64,000 nucleotides of DNA from Magnetococcales bacterium WMHbinv6 (GCA_002753135.1 PDZV01000001.1:124001-188000); one strand, 5' to 3'. Positions 35,989-46,211 are shown, numbered from the stretch's first letter. The notes: generated from the letters alone by a model not told the origin. Translations and numbers: made by a program.

Positions 35989-38109
35989 ATGACCCGCCAA
36001 ACATCTCCATCACCCCAAATCCATGAACAATTCAATGCTGCCTGGCAAGGTGACCCTGCGGCGCAAATGGCTTTGGCCATTGCCTGCCACGAGGGCAAAG
36101 GAGTGGCTGCCGATGACGAAGCGGCGCGCAAATGGGCCAGCAAGGCGGCGCAACAGGGGTATCTGGAGGCCCAATTGTGGTTGGGTGATCTGTACAGCGA
36201 TGGCGACGGTGTCGAACAGGATGGCATCCAGGCATTGCATTGGTACCTGCTGGCTGCCGAACAGGGCAATCCGGAGCATCAGTTGTTTGTCGGGCATATT
36301 TATTATAACGGTCAAGGAGTCGCGGCGGATTGGCAACAGGCGGCTCTTTGGTACCGAAAAGCTGCCGAACAGGGGGCTGCCGATGCCCAATTCAGCCTGG
36401 GGCAGATGTACCGGATGGGACAAGGGGTTGCCCAGGATCCGGTGCAAGCCGTTTCCTGGTTGAGCAAAGCGGCGGAGCAAGGTCACTCTGTGGCCCGGAA
36501 AAATTTGGCACAACTTACCCTTGAGCATCCGGATTGGCTGCAAAGTGGGGCTGATCGTCTGCCCTATTACCGCAAAGCCGCCGATCAGGGACAAGCCTCT
36601 GCTCAACGACAACTGGGCTTGATGTATGCCCAGGGGGATGGCATCGAACAAAACCATGCTGAAGCGGTCTTTTGGTATTACAAAGCTGCCGAGCAACATG
36701 ATCGAGAGGCCTGTTATCTGCTGGCGATGGCTTATGCCAAAGGGGTCGGAATCGGTACCGATGAGCGGGTTGCAGTGCGTTGGTTGCGCAAAGCAGCCGA
36801 TGCCGGCCATGGGGAAGCCTGTTTTGCTTTGGGCAACGCCTACCGCAAAGGACAGGGAGTCACGGCGGATGATACCCAGGCGGTAGAGTGGTACCGCAAG
36901 GCAGCGGAACAGGGGCATGCCGGGGCACAGACAGCCTTGGCAGCCCGTTATGCCGACGGCCAGGGTGTGACGCAGAATCTGCAGGAGGCACTCCGCTGGT
37001 ATCGTGCAGCGGCACAACAGGGACATGCCAACGCCCGCAACAATTTGGGCAATCTCTATCGCAGCGGCAAAGGGGTGGAACGTAACGATACCGAGGCAGT
37101 CCGCTGGTTTCGCATGGCAGCTGAACAGGGGCACAGCGTCGCCCAATACAATCTGGGACAATGTCACGCCCATGGCCATGGGGTCAGCCAGGATGATAAA
37201 GAGGCTATGTTCTGGTACCGCAAAGCGGCCACACAAGGACACAAAGGGGCCCAGTTGCAACTGGGTCACTGGTTGCAGCAAGGACGAGCCGGGACGGTAG
37301 ATCACAAAGAGGCGATTGTCTGGTATCGCAAATCTGCCGAGCAAGGGTATGCTGCGGCGTTATTACAGCTCGGTCATTGTTATGCGCAGGGCATTGGCGT
37401 AAGCCAGCAATGGGCAGAAGCAGTGCGCTGTTATCGTCAAGCGGCAGAAGCGGGTGCCGTGGAGGCCTATTACCCGTTGAGCCGCATCTATTGGCAGGGT
37501 TCGGGCGTGGCACGGGATCAAGAGCTGGCGCAACGACTCTGTCGACAAGGGGCCCGTCTGGGGGAAATTGCCGCCCAACGGGAGTTGGCACTCCGTCTAT
37601 TGAGCGGGGATGGCATCAAAAGCGACCCGACCGAGGCAGCGCTGTGGTTGCGCAAAGCGGCAGCGCAAAATGATCCCGAAGCACAGACCCGTCTGGCGAC
37701 GTTGTACCGTGATGGCATCGGGGTAGCGGCGGATGGTCGGGAGGCGTTGCGCTGGTTCAACCGGGCGGCAGACCAGGGCTATGCGGAGGCACAAAATCAA
37801 CTGGGCAATCTGTTGGCCTTTGGCGAAGGGGTGGCGCAAAATCTCCCCGAGGCGGAACAGTGGTACCGCCTGGCAGCAGAACAAGGACATGCAGAGGCGC
37901 AATACAATCTGGGCATGGTATTGGAAGAGGCAGAAGGGACAAGGAAAGATCCGGCGGCAGCCCATGCCTGGTACACGTTATCGGTCATGCATGGCTACCG
38001 GGCAGCTTCCAAGGATAAGGAACGACTAACCAATCACCTGACCCGGGCACAACTGGCAGAATCACAGCGTCAGGTACGAGCCTGGGTAGAAAGGCAGTCC
38101 CACAAATGA
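35989..38109 (+). CDS. Sel1-repeat protein, about 18 repeats
   Basis: 706 residues made almost entirely of about 18 tandem 36-residue Sel1 (TPR-like) units of the form AEAQYNLGxxYxxGxGVxxDxxEAxxWYRKAAEQGH. The fifth unit is degenerate (SVARKNLAQLTLEHPDW). No signal peptide or membrane segment is seen, so it is probably a cytoplasmic scaffold. GGGAGAGAG lies directly before the ATG. Its stop overlaps the start of the next gene (ATGA), placing it first in an operon with a phosphate-binding-like protein, a sensor kinase and an HD-GYP regulator. Sel1 proteins in bacteria often serve as adaptors in signalling complexes. Confidence 0.92.
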   Translation: MTRQTSPSPQIHEQFNAAWQGDPAAQMALAIACHEGKGVAADDEAARKWASKAAQQGYLEAQLWLGDLYSDGDGVEQDGIQALHWYLLAAEQGNPEHQLFVGHIYYNGQGVAADWQQAALWYRKAAEQGAADAQFSLGQMYRMGQGVAQDPVQAVSWLSKAAEQGHSVARKNLAQLTLEHPDWLQSGADRLPYYRKAADQGQASAQRQLGLMYAQGDGIEQNHAEAVFWYYKAAEQHDREACYLLAMAYAKGVGIGTDERVAVRWLRKAADAGHGEACFALGNAYRKGQGVTADDTQAVEWYRKAAEQGHAGAQTALAARYADGQGVTQNLQEALRWYRAAAQQGHANARNNLGNLYRSGKGVERNDTEAVRWFRMAAEQGHSVAQYNLGQCHAHGHGVSQDDKEAMFWYRKAATQGHKGAQLQLGHWLQQGRAGTVDHKEAIVWYRKSAEQGYAAALLQLGHCYAQGIGVSQQWAEAVRCYRQAAEAGAVEAYYPLSRIYWQGSGVARDQELAQRLCRQGARLGEIAAQRELALRLLSGDGIKSDPTEAALWLRKAAAQNDPEAQTRLATLYRDGIGVAADGREALRWFNRAADQGYAEAQNQLGNLLAFGEGVAQNLPEAEQWYRLAAEQGHAEAQYNLGMVLEEAEGTRKDPAAAHAWYTLSVMHGYRAASKDKERLTNHLTRAQLAESQRQVRAWVERQSHK

Positions 38110-39140
38110 ACCGTTTTTCAGCTCTGACCAGCAGTTGCCGCACAGTGTTTGCATGCTTGCTGTTTTGTGTTCTATTGGCCTGGTCACATTACGCACAGGC
38201 AGAACATCCTGTACCGACCATCTTGCGTGGCCCGGCCTTTTCCGATCCAGATGAGTTGACCGATAAACCGGAGTCGTGGCAACAGCAACCCATTCGCTAC
38301 CGTGAACAGGATCAGGGCGCAGAAGTTGTTTTGTTGCTGGATCAAAACATCTATCCCGGGTTGTTGCCCTTGGTGCAGGAGTTTGCCCGCAACCACAAAA
38401 TCAATGTCCTGGTACGGGAAGGAACCTGCGGACCTGCTGCCGAAGGCATCAACCGCAAAGAGGTGGATGTGGGAGGATCCTGTTGTCCGGCTGCCAAAGT
38501 GGATCGTCTGCCCGGTTTGCAGTGGCATACGATAGGGATTTCACCGTTGGCCATGCTGGTCAACGCCGCTGATCCGGTACAGCAATTGACCACCGAACAG
38601 GTACGGGATATTTATCGAGGCAAGATCAATCGCTGGTCTCAGTTGCCGGGTGTTGGTTCCCTCTACAGCAAAGATTTGCTGATTCGACCGGTGACCCGAT
38701 TGCACTGTAAATTTCGTCCGGGTCATTGGCGCTTGATTCTTGACCATGAGGATCAGTTCGGTTCGCGCATCAATGAGGTGGGGACCATTCTCGATATGGT
38801 CACCACGGTTGCCAAAAATCCGGGCTCATTCGGCTACCTGGAAAATTGGCAGTTACTGACCGAACCTCGCTTCAAAAAGAGCCTCAAGGCCATCTCGATC
38901 AATGGAGAAAATCCGCATGATCTGAACACCCTCAAAGAGGGTCGCTACCCTTTTTACTGGGTGTATAATGTTTCCACCTGGAGCAGCGACCATCTCAGCA
39001 ACCCCAAGGCCCAACAATTGGTGCAATACCTGATCGACCAGGCCGAGCGGATCGATCCTGCACTGCATTTGGTCTCTGCCGGAGAGTTGCGAAAAAAAGG
39101 ATGGAAATTCAGGGGAAATGAATTGGTGGGTGAGCCCTGA
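38106..39140 (+). CDS. Periplasmic PstS-like substrate-binding protein
   Basis: 344 residues. A signal peptide (hydrophobic 12-27, cut after YAQA) precedes a periplasmic binding-protein fold of the PBP_like_2 group: VVLLLDQNIYPGLLPLVQEFARN, VGISPLAMLVNAADP, LTTEQVRDIYRGKINRWSQLPG, the last being the phosphate-binding PstS signature region. Cysteines in GTCGPAAEG and GGSCCPAAK are unusual and might form disulfides or bind metal. No permease genes follow; instead it overlaps by one base a membrane sensor kinase, so a ligand-delivery role to the kinase is more likely than transport (inference). Confidence 0.85.
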   Translation: MNRFSALTSSCRTVFACLLFCVLLAWSHYAQAEHPVPTILRGPAFSDPDELTDKPESWQQQPIRYREQDQGAEVVLLLDQNIYPGLLPLVQEFARNHKINVLVREGTCGPAAEGINRKEVDVGGSCCPAAKVDRLPGLQWHTIGISPLAMLVNAADPVQQLTTEQVRDIYRGKINRWSQLPGVGSLYSKDLLIRPVTRLHCKFRPGHWRLILDHEDQFGSRINEVGTILDMVTTVAKNPGSFGYLENWQLLTEPRFKKSLKAISINGENPHDLNTLKEGRYPFYWVYNVSTWSSDHLSNPKAQQLVQYLIDQAERIDPALHLVSAGELRKKGWKFRGNELVGEP

Positions 39141-41113
39141 TGCGTGATCGATTGCCCACTCTCGCCAAGCTATGGAAAAAAATCTGGCGCATTACCCCGA
39201 TCACCAGCAAGGCGTTGTTTGTCACGGTGCTGATGGGGGTCATCTTTTGGGTTGGGCTGGATTGGTGGCAATCGACACGTATTCGGGAACTGTTTCGGGA
39301 ACGCACGATAGAAGAATTGGAACGGCAGGCGGAGAAAGATCGCCGCCTTTTTGATGAGTATGTCCGCCAACAGGAGCAAGTGGCACGCATGCTCTCCCAA
39401 TTGACCCCTCTGGTTCAGTATGTGGAGCAGATAGCGGAGACATGGCTCACTCCTCCCGGCAATAGCCTCAAATGGGACAGTGACAACCGCCCTCCCTGGT
39501 TGCCACCTCGTTCCACAATGCGTTCCTGGGTAGCGGCCCCCTATATTCTGCTGCTGGATCAGCATGGACGACTGCGTGAGCAATATTTGCGCGATAGCGG
39601 AATTTCTCCTCTTAGCGATGCCCAACTGAATCAATTTTTACCCCATTTATTGACATCGGCAGATACGACCCATATTGCCTCCGATGGCCAAGAACAGATC
39701 TTTCTGATCTCTGTCTCCGGCATCAACGGAGAAAACCCCAGCCACCATCCCAAGGCGCTGCTCCTGTTTTTTGCCCCTCTGAACCATGATTTTCTCGCCT
39801 TGTTTCGCAGCAAAACGGATACCCGCAGTGTTGTGGCTTTTTTGCATGGTGAAAGCAATCGCGTTTTCGCCTCGACACAACCTGAAACCGTCTCAGTTGG
39901 CGCACATATTGACGAGTTACAAGAAAAATATTTTGTTCTCGGAAAAAAATTTCTGGATTATAACTTTTCCATCGACATCCCGATTCATTTTGCCACCCTG
40001 GAACCGAAACAGACGGTTGACGAAGCCAGCGAACATATCGTGCAAGTGGAACGACATCAGCGCACCATAGGCTATTTGGGGATGGCGGCTCTTTTTCTCG
40101 TACTGGTTTTTACCATTGCCAAACGAATACAAAATTTTACCGAAAGAGTGCTTGGTGTAGCCATTGACCGACTCGGATTGAAACGCAAAAAAGTCGCTGC
40201 CGGTGATCAATTGCTGATGATGGCCGAACAGTTTTATTGGATGACCAACAAAATTGTCAAATCGCGCCGACAAGATGCAGCCCGCCAGATGGAATTGCAA
40301 CAAAGCAATGAGGCATTGCAACACTCGCTGGTGATGATCAAACGGACACAAGCACAATTGATGGAGGCAGAGAGAATGGCCTCATTGGGTAGCCTGGTCG
40401 CAGGTGTCGCCCATGAGATCAACACCCCCGTTGGCACAGGGTATACGGCCATCTCCTTTCTGGAACAGCGCGGCAAAGCCTGCCAACAACTCTTTGAGCA
40501 AGGTAATCTACGGAAATCGGACCTGGAAAATTTTTTCCGTGACTTGAGTGAATCAACACAAATGATCGAGCAGAATCTTTCCCGTGCTGCCGAGTTGATT
40601 CGCAGTTTCAAGCTGGTTGCCGTTGATCGCACCAATGAAGAGCGACGTCGATTCCAGTTGTATGAATACATTATGCATGTGTTGCAAAGTTTACGCCCTC
40701 ATTTAAAGCTGACCCGTCATTCGGTTGCCGTGCAGTGTCCGGAAGGATTGGAAGTAAACAGTTATCCGGGAGTTTTTTCCCAGATCATTGCCAATTTGTT
40801 GCTCAACTCTTTGCAACATGCCTTCCAACCTGAGGAAGCAGGAAATATAATCATTCAGGCGGTGGAAACAGAGGGTGACATCTTGTTCAGTTACTCCGAT
40901 AATGGCTGTGGCATGCAGGAACAAGATCGGGAGCGGTTGTTTGAGCCGTTTTTTACCACTGCCCGACACCGTGGGGGGACAGGCTTGGGTATGCACATTG
41001 TCTATAATTTAGTCACCCAGGTTCTCAAGGGTACGATTCACTGTTTCAGCCAACCGGGTCAGGGAACCCGTTATGAAATTCATATCCCTTCTGAGAATAC
41101 ACACGAGGGTTAG
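39140..41113 (+). CDS. Membrane sensor histidine kinase
   Basis: 657 residues. Membrane helices at about 25-44 and 313-333 enclose a periplasmic sensor domain of some 265 residues. A coiled linker (about 370-420) leads to the phospho-acceptor box ASLGSLVAGVAHEINTPVG, then the ATPase domain with N box NLLLNSLQHAF, G1 YSDNGCGM, F box FEPFFTTARH and G2 GGTGLGMHIV. The start overlaps the binding-protein stop by one base (TGATG) and the next gene starts at the base after its stop, so kinase, binding protein and HD-GYP regulator are produced together. The ligand is unknown. Confidence 0.93.
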   Translation: MRDRLPTLAKLWKKIWRITPITSKALFVTVLMGVIFWVGLDWWQSTRIRELFRERTIEELERQAEKDRRLFDEYVRQQEQVARMLSQLTPLVQYVEQIAETWLTPPGNSLKWDSDNRPPWLPPRSTMRSWVAAPYILLLDQHGRLREQYLRDSGISPLSDAQLNQFLPHLLTSADTTHIASDGQEQIFLISVSGINGENPSHHPKALLLFFAPLNHDFLALFRSKTDTRSVVAFLHGESNRVFASTQPETVSVGAHIDELQEKYFVLGKKFLDYNFSIDIPIHFATLEPKQTVDEASEHIVQVERHQRTIGYLGMAALFLVLVFTIAKRIQNFTERVLGVAIDRLGLKRKKVAAGDQLLMMAEQFYWMTNKIVKSRRQDAARQMELQQSNEALQHSLVMIKRTQAQLMEAERMASLGSLVAGVAHEINTPVGTGYTAISFLEQRGKACQQLFEQGNLRKSDLENFFRDLSESTQMIEQNLSRAAELIRSFKLVAVDRTNEERRRFQLYEYIMHVLQSLRPHLKLTRHSVAVQCPEGLEVNSYPGVFSQIIANLLLNSLQHAFQPEEAGNIIIQAVETEGDILFSYSDNGCGMQEQDRERLFEPFFTTARHRGGTGLGMHIVYNLVTQVLKGTIHCFSQPGQGTRYEIHIPSENTHEG

Positions 41114-42670
41114 ATGACAACGGATCGTGATCAACTGGAATTTGTTTCCGATGCGCAGGCCAGTCTGGCGGCCATGAGCGAACTTGTCCCATGGAAGGTG
41201 ATGGTCATCGATGATGACAACGATGTCCATTCACTGACCCACATGGTGTTGAGGGAGTTTACCTTTGAAGGACGAAAACTGGAATTTTTGTTCGGCCATT
41301 CCGGACAGGATGCCAAACGTCTGATGGAGGAACATCCCGATACGGCGGTCTTGTTGCTCGATGTGGTAATGGAGAGGGAAGAGGCGGGTCTGGAAGCGGT
41401 GGAATATATCCGCAACACCCTGGGCAACCGTTTTGTCCGGATTATCTTGCGCACAGGCCAACCGGGACGCGCCCCGGAACAAAGGGTGATCACCAGCTAT
41501 GACATCAACGACTATAAAGAAAAAACCGAACTGACCTCGCAGAAACTGATGACCGCAGTAACAGCAGCCTTGCGGGCCTATCGGGATCTGAAAATCATCG
41601 ATGAAAACCGGCGAGGGCTGGAAAAAATCATTCTTGCCACCCAGAGCCTGTTTGAGGTCCACTCCTTGAAAAAACTGGCAACCGGCATTTTGATTCAGCT
41701 GGTTGCCCTGCTGGAGTTGGAAGAAGGGGCGTTATACGTTCATCCGGCGGGTTTTGCGGCCAGCGATCTCGACGCCGATTTGACCCTCTATGCCGGAACC
41801 GGCCCGTATGAAGAGTTGATCGGAAAAACGGTCCAGGATACCGGCAACCCGAGGGCAATCGCTCTGGTGGAAAAGGCTTTGCAACGTCAAGAGAGCTTTT
41901 GTGAAGAAAATTGCTATGTTGGCTATTTCCGCACCAAAAACGGTTCATTGAACTTGCTCTTTCTGCAAGGCAGCAAACCACTCAATGCTTTGGATCAAAA
42001 ATTGATTGCCATCTTTTCCAACAATGTGTCTCTGGCATTTGATAATGCCTACACCAATCAGGAAATGTTGGAAACACAACAAGAGTTGACCTTTTCACTG
42101 GGAGCGGCGGTCGATTCGCATGTCCATCAATCGGAGTATCACTTACGGCGGGTCGCGGCATCGGCACGCCTGCTGGCCAATCTGGCTGGCTTGAGCGAGG
42201 AAGAGGCAGAACTGCTCGAATTGGCCGCCCCGCTACACGATCTGGGTAAAATTGCCGTGCCGGACACCATTTTGACCAAACCGGGTCGACTCTCCCCGGA
42301 AGAGTGGTCCATCATGCAGGCACACACCCATGTTGGTGCCCGTCTGCTGCAGAACAACAAGCAACGGGTTCTGCAAGCCGGAGCCATTATCGCCGGAATG
42401 CATCATGAACAGTGGGATGGCAAAGGATATCCCAATGGTTTGAGTGGTGAAGAGATCCCCATTTTTGCGCGCATCACCTCCCTGGTCGATGTCTTTGATA
42501 CCCTGGCACATGATCGCTATTATGAAAAATCATGGAAAATCAATACAATAATTGACTTTATCACCCAGAATCGCGGCACACTGTTCGACCCTGACCTGGT
42601 TGATCTTTTTCTTGAACATCTGCCAGAATTTCAAGCCATTCAAACGGCTCTACCCAATCCGGGCAGTTGA
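41114..42670 (+). CDS. Response regulator with receiver, DUF3369 and HD-GYP domains
   Basis: 518 residues. Receiver (VMVIDDDNDVH acidic residues, phospho-Asp in LLLDVVMERE), a DUF3369 GAF-like middle (about 170-320) and a C-terminal HD-GYP phosphodiesterase: metal residues in PLHDLGKIAVPD, MQAHTHVGARLL, GMHHEQWDGKGYPNGL and SLVDVFDTLAHDR. All HD-GYP metal ligands are present, so hydrolysis of cyclic di-GMP is expected on phosphorylation by the kinase encoded immediately upstream. It is the last gene of the operon; a terminator follows at 42751-42779. Confidence 0.94.
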   Translation: MTTDRDQLEFVSDAQASLAAMSELVPWKVMVIDDDNDVHSLTHMVLREFTFEGRKLEFLFGHSGQDAKRLMEEHPDTAVLLLDVVMEREEAGLEAVEYIRNTLGNRFVRIILRTGQPGRAPEQRVITSYDINDYKEKTELTSQKLMTAVTAALRAYRDLKIIDENRRGLEKIILATQSLFEVHSLKKLATGILIQLVALLELEEGALYVHPAGFAASDLDADLTLYAGTGPYEELIGKTVQDTGNPRAIALVEKALQRQESFCEENCYVGYFRTKNGSLNLLFLQGSKPLNALDQKLIAIFSNNVSLAFDNAYTNQEMLETQQELTFSLGAAVDSHVHQSEYHLRRVAASARLLANLAGLSEEEAELLELAAPLHDLGKIAVPDTILTKPGRLSPEEWSIMQAHTHVGARLLQNNKQRVLQAGAIIAGMHHEQWDGKGYPNGLSGEEIPIFARITSLVDVFDTLAHDRYYEKSWKINTIIDFITQNRGTLFDPDLVDLFLEHLPEFQAIQTALPNPGS

Positions 42671-42750
42671 TCGAACAGCAGCGTGATAGCAGAGCCTGCT
42701 GCTGTTGACTGAGCAAGCAGTGCAGGCAAGGCGGTGTCATGCACAAGCAA

Positions 42751-42779
42751 GCGGCACCGCAACCCTGCCGTTTTTTTTT
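42751..42779 (+). terminator. Rho-independent terminator after the HD-GYP operon
   Basis: Short G/C stem CGGCA/TGCCG (42752-42756, 42766-42770) with a 9-base loop followed by nine T (42771-42779). Confidence 0.65.
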
Positions 42780-42802
42780 AGCCATTGCACAACGGAGTAG
42801 GC

Positions 42803-43660
42803 ATGACCGATTCGATTGCCCAGCACACAAACCACCCCTTCCCCGGCATGATTGTCTCAACGGAATGGTTGGCTGACCATCTGCAAGAGGTCGGCTTGCG
42901 GATTCTGCAGATTGGCGGTGAAAAATATTTCCCACAATTTCACATACCTGGCGCTATCTTGTTGTCGTACAGTGATCTGGTCGTTCAGCGTGACGGTGTA
43001 GCAGGCATGCGCCCTGATACGGCAACGTTGACAGAGCGATTTGCCCAACGGGGCATTGGCAGGGAAAATCCTGTCCTGGTCTACGATACCGGCGGAGGCG
43101 CGGATGCCGCCCGTGCGCTGTGGACGTTGGCCACTTTAGGGCATACGTCGTGCGCCATACTGGATGGCGGTTTGGGGTTATGGTATCGGGAAAACCGACC
43201 GATGCATTCCCAACCCACGCCGCTTCAATCAACACTCTATTTTGCCGCCCCAGACAACACCTGGTTGGCGGAAGAGACGGAAGTTTTGGCAGCCTCTGCC
43301 CCGGATTCCACCGTTCTTCTGTTGGATACCCGCAGCCCGCAAGAGTATCAAGGACAAACCACCCGCGCCCCGTTTGGCCATATTGCCGGTGCCCGATTGT
43401 TCAACTGGATGGATGCCCTGCAAAGTCAGTATGATCCACGACTGAAAACCGAGGATAACCTGCGCCTGTTGTTGGCCCAGGCAGGTGTCAGCGATCCTGA
43501 GCAGGAGATTATCACCTACTGCGAAACCGGCCATCGTGCGGCACATACCTGGTTGTTATTGCGGGCGTTAGGTTTCAGCCGAGTGCGCCTGTATGATGGT
43601 TCGATTGCCGAGTGGCGTTTGTTGGCGCATCCGGTTGTTGCCGGTCCCCTGCCCCGCTGA
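42803..43660 (+). CDS. Two-domain rhodanese sulfurtransferase
   Basis: 285 residues with two rhodanese domains. The first is inactive (DTGGGADAAR in the loop position), the second carries the catalytic Cys in YCETGHRAAH. It transfers sulfur from thiosulfate or 3-mercaptopyruvate to an acceptor; the CETGHRA loop differs from CRKGVTA of thiosulfate and CG-GVTA of mercaptopyruvate enzymes, so the donor is uncertain. GGAG five bases before the ATG at 42803 decides the start against an upstream TTG. No signal peptide. Confidence 0.88.
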   Translation: MTDSIAQHTNHPFPGMIVSTEWLADHLQEVGLRILQIGGEKYFPQFHIPGAILLSYSDLVVQRDGVAGMRPDTATLTERFAQRGIGRENPVLVYDTGGGADAARALWTLATLGHTSCAILDGGLGLWYRENRPMHSQPTPLQSTLYFAAPDNTWLAEETEVLAASAPDSTVLLLDTRSPQEYQGQTTRAPFGHIAGARLFNWMDALQSQYDPRLKTEDNLRLLLAQAGVSDPEQEIITYCETGHRAAHTWLLLRALGFSRVRLYDGSIAEWRLLAHPVVAGPLPR

Positions 43661-43701
43661 ATCATTTTTCCCAACTGTTGCCGCCATTAGGAAACTTAAG
43701 C

Positions 43702-45054
43702 ATGTTTGACTCTCTCTCTGATCGCTTTGAAGCCGTATTCAAAAAACTGCGTGGTCGCGGCAGCCTCAATGAAGGCAATATTCAGGAGGCCATGCGCGAA
43801 GTACGGATGGCCTTGCTGGAGGCGGATGTCAATTTGAGCGTGGTCAAAGCCTTTATCGCCAAGGTGAGCGAAAAGGCCATCGGTCGTGAAGTGCTGGATT
43901 CGCTGACGCCGGGCCAACAGGTGATTCAGGTCGTTTATGAAGAGCTGGTGCAGTTGATGGGGGAGAAAAACAGCCGCTTGAACCTGGCGGCGCAACCTCC
44001 AGCGGTGGTGATGATGGTCGGCTTGCAGGGTTCAGGAAAAACGACGACAACAGCCAAGCTGGCAGGCTGGTTGCGCGAAAAAGAGCGGAAAAAATGTTTA
44101 CTGGCCTCGCTGGATGTCTACCGACCGGCAGCCATGGAACAGTTGGCAACCGTTGGCGAACAGGTCAAGGTGGCCACCTTGCCCATTCAAAGCGGACAAA
44201 AACCGCTGGAAATCGCCTTGCGTGCCATCGATGCAGCCCGCAATGGCGGCTATGATGTATTGTTTTTGGATACGGCAGGACGTTTGCACATCAACGAGGA
44301 GTTGATGCAGGAGTTGCAAACCATCCGCGAACGGATCAATCCCGTGGAAATTTTGCTGGTCGCCGATGCGATGACCGGTCAGGATGCCGTCACGGTATCG
44401 CGCAGCTTCAATGAGCAGTTGGATGTCACCGGTATCGTCTTGAGCAAAACAGATGGTGATGCCCGAGGCGGTGCGGCCCTTTCCATACGCCATGTGACCG
44501 GCAAACCGATTAAATTTTTGGGTACCGGTGAAGCGCTCGACAAACTGGAAGCGTTTCATCCGGAACGTTTGGCCTCGCGGATACTGGGCATGGGCGATGT
44601 CCTGACCCTGGTGGAAACTGCCATGGCCAAAGTCGATTTGACAGAAACGGCCAAGCTGCAGCAAAAATTGCAACACTCTTCCTTCACTCTGGAAGATTTT
44701 CTCGCCCAGATGAGCCAGGTAAAAAAAATGGGTTCCTTAAGCGATTTGGTCAGCATGATTCCCGGCGTCAAACAGGCGATTAAAGGGCAGGATCTGTCGG
44801 CAGGTGAGTCACAAATGAAAAAGACTGAAGCGATTATACAGTCGATGACCATGCAGGAACGACGCAAACACATGATTCTCAATGCGTCGCGCAAACGGCG
44901 AATCGCCAAAGGTTCGGGAACGACGGTACAGGATGTCAATCAGTTGCTCAAACAGTTCATCCAGGCACAGACCCTGATGAAACGGTTGGGTCGTCTCGGA
45001 CAGAAAGGAATGATGCGTGGCGGTTTGCCGAATTTTTCCCGTCGTCCTTTTTAG
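43702..45054 (+). CDS. ffh: Signal recognition particle protein Ffh
   Basis: 450 residues. N domain (SLSDRFEAVFKKLRGRGSLNE), GTPase domain (G1 GLQGSGKTTTTAKLA, DTAGR G3, SKTDGDARGGAALS G4) and a C-terminal methionine-rich M domain with the RNA-binding SKRRIAKGSG-like motif (written RKRRIAKGSGTTVQDVN). It binds signal sequences on ribosomes and directs them to FtsY. AGGAA upstream of the ATG at 43702 fits. The usual downstream rpsP-rimM-trmD genes are missing; mdh follows instead. Confidence 0.97.
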   Translation: MFDSLSDRFEAVFKKLRGRGSLNEGNIQEAMREVRMALLEADVNLSVVKAFIAKVSEKAIGREVLDSLTPGQQVIQVVYEELVQLMGEKNSRLNLAAQPPAVVMMVGLQGSGKTTTTAKLAGWLREKERKKCLLASLDVYRPAAMEQLATVGEQVKVATLPIQSGQKPLEIALRAIDAARNGGYDVLFLDTAGRLHINEELMQELQTIRERINPVEILLVADAMTGQDAVTVSRSFNEQLDVTGIVLSKTDGDARGGAALSIRHVTGKPIKFLGTGEALDKLEAFHPERLASRILGMGDVLTLVETAMAKVDLTETAKLQQKLQHSSFTLEDFLAQMSQVKKMGSLSDLVSMIPGVKQAIKGQDLSAGESQMKKTEAIIQSMTMQERRKHMILNASRKRRIAKGSGTTVQDVNQLLKQFIQAQTLMKRLGRLGQKGMMRGGLPNFSRRPF

Positions 45055-45227
45055 CTCATACTGACCAGGAATTGCACCCTCAACACTTGCCATTTACACG
45101 CAGGTAGGTCATCCTGCACGGCGAAGAGGTGTGCTTTTCCTGATCAATTATGGAAAATAATTCACTTATTTTGACTTTTTTAAATATACTATTTTCAATA
45201 CCACCATCACCTGCCAGGGAGAAGAGT

Positions 45228-46211
45228 ATGTCCAAGCCGATTCGTGTCGCGGTCTCCGGTGCTGCCGGTCAAATCGCCTACAATCTGTTGTTCCGCATTG
45301 CATCCGGCCAATTATTCGGCAAGGAACAACCTGTGCATTTAAGTCTGTTGGAAATTCCCCAGGCAATGACCGCCTTGACCGGTGTGGTGATGGAGTTGGA
45401 GGATTGTGCCTTTCCCACCCTGGCGGGAATCGATATTTCCGATCAAGCGGACGTGGCTTTTGATGGCATCAACTGGGCCTTGCTGGTGGGTTCCCGCCCC
45501 CGTGGTCCGGGAATGGAACGGGCTGATTTGATTCGGGTCAACGGCCCGATTTTTGTCGGACAAGGACAGGCACTCAACAAGGCCGCCGATGACGTGCGCA
45601 TCATGGTGGTGGGCAATCCCTGCAACACCAACTGCTTGATTGCCATGAACAACAGTGAAGTGCCTGCCGATCGTTTTTCGGCCATGATGCGCCTTGACCA
45701 GAACCGGGCCTCGGCGGCATTGGCAAAAAAGGCCGGTGTTTCGGTCTCTTCCATCACCCATATGGTGGTTTGGGGCAACCATTCCAATAATCAATATCCC
45801 GATTTTGAAAATGCCCACATCAACCATCGTCCGGCCAGTGAAGTGATCGGTGATTTGACCTGGCTGCAGGAAACTTTTGTCAAATCTGTTCAGGAACGGG
45901 GGGCGGTGATCATCAAAGCCCGTGGACTCTCCAGCGCCGCTTCGGCGGCAGCGGCAATCATCGACCATGTCGGTTCCTTGATTCATGCCACCCCGGCAGG
46001 AGATTGCTACTCGATGGCGGTTCGCTCCGAAGGAACTTACGGTGTTGATCCGGGTCTGATGTTTGGGTTTCCCATGCGGACTTTGATCGATGGCAGCAAA
46101 GAAGTGATCGATGGTTTGACCTTCAGCCCCTGGGCAAAAGAGCGGTTTGAGTTTGTTTTGAACGAATTGCGCAGCGAACGGGAAGTGGTCAAAGATTTAC
46201 TGCGCAAATAG
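45228..46211 (+). CDS. mdh: Malate dehydrogenase
   Basis: 327 residues, of the longer cytosolic/NADP-like MDH type 2 class. NAD-binding [20 protein letters not shown], substrate loop [20 protein letters not shown] with the substrate-binding Arg, and the proton-relay His in [11 protein letters not shown]. It oxidises malate to oxaloacetate in the TCA cycle. GGGAGAAGAG lies just before the ATG at 45228, which decides the start. AT-rich DNA directly upstream (TTCACT...TATACT around 45161-45190) may hold its promoter. Confidence 0.96.
   Translation: MSKPIRVAVSGAAGQIAYNLLFRIASGQLFGKEQPVHLSLLEIPQAMTALTGVVMELEDCAFPTLAGIDISDQADVAFDGINWALLVGSRPRGPGMERADLIRVNGPIFVGQGQALNKAADDVRIMVVGNPCNTNCLIAMNNSEVPADRFSAMMRLDQNRASAALAKKAGVSVSSITHMVVWGNHSNNQYPDFENAHINHRPASEVIGDLTWLQETFVKSVQERGAVIIKARGLSSAASAAAAIIDHVGSLIHATPAGDCYSMAVRSEGTYGVDPGLMFGFPMRTLIDGSKEVIDGLTFSPWAKERFEFVLNELRSEREVVKDLLRK

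Noticed and set aside
36010-37344. 444-codon minus-strand frame opposite the Sel1 gene
   Set aside because: Its periodic sequence mirrors the Sel1 repeats on the other strand; no separate signal.
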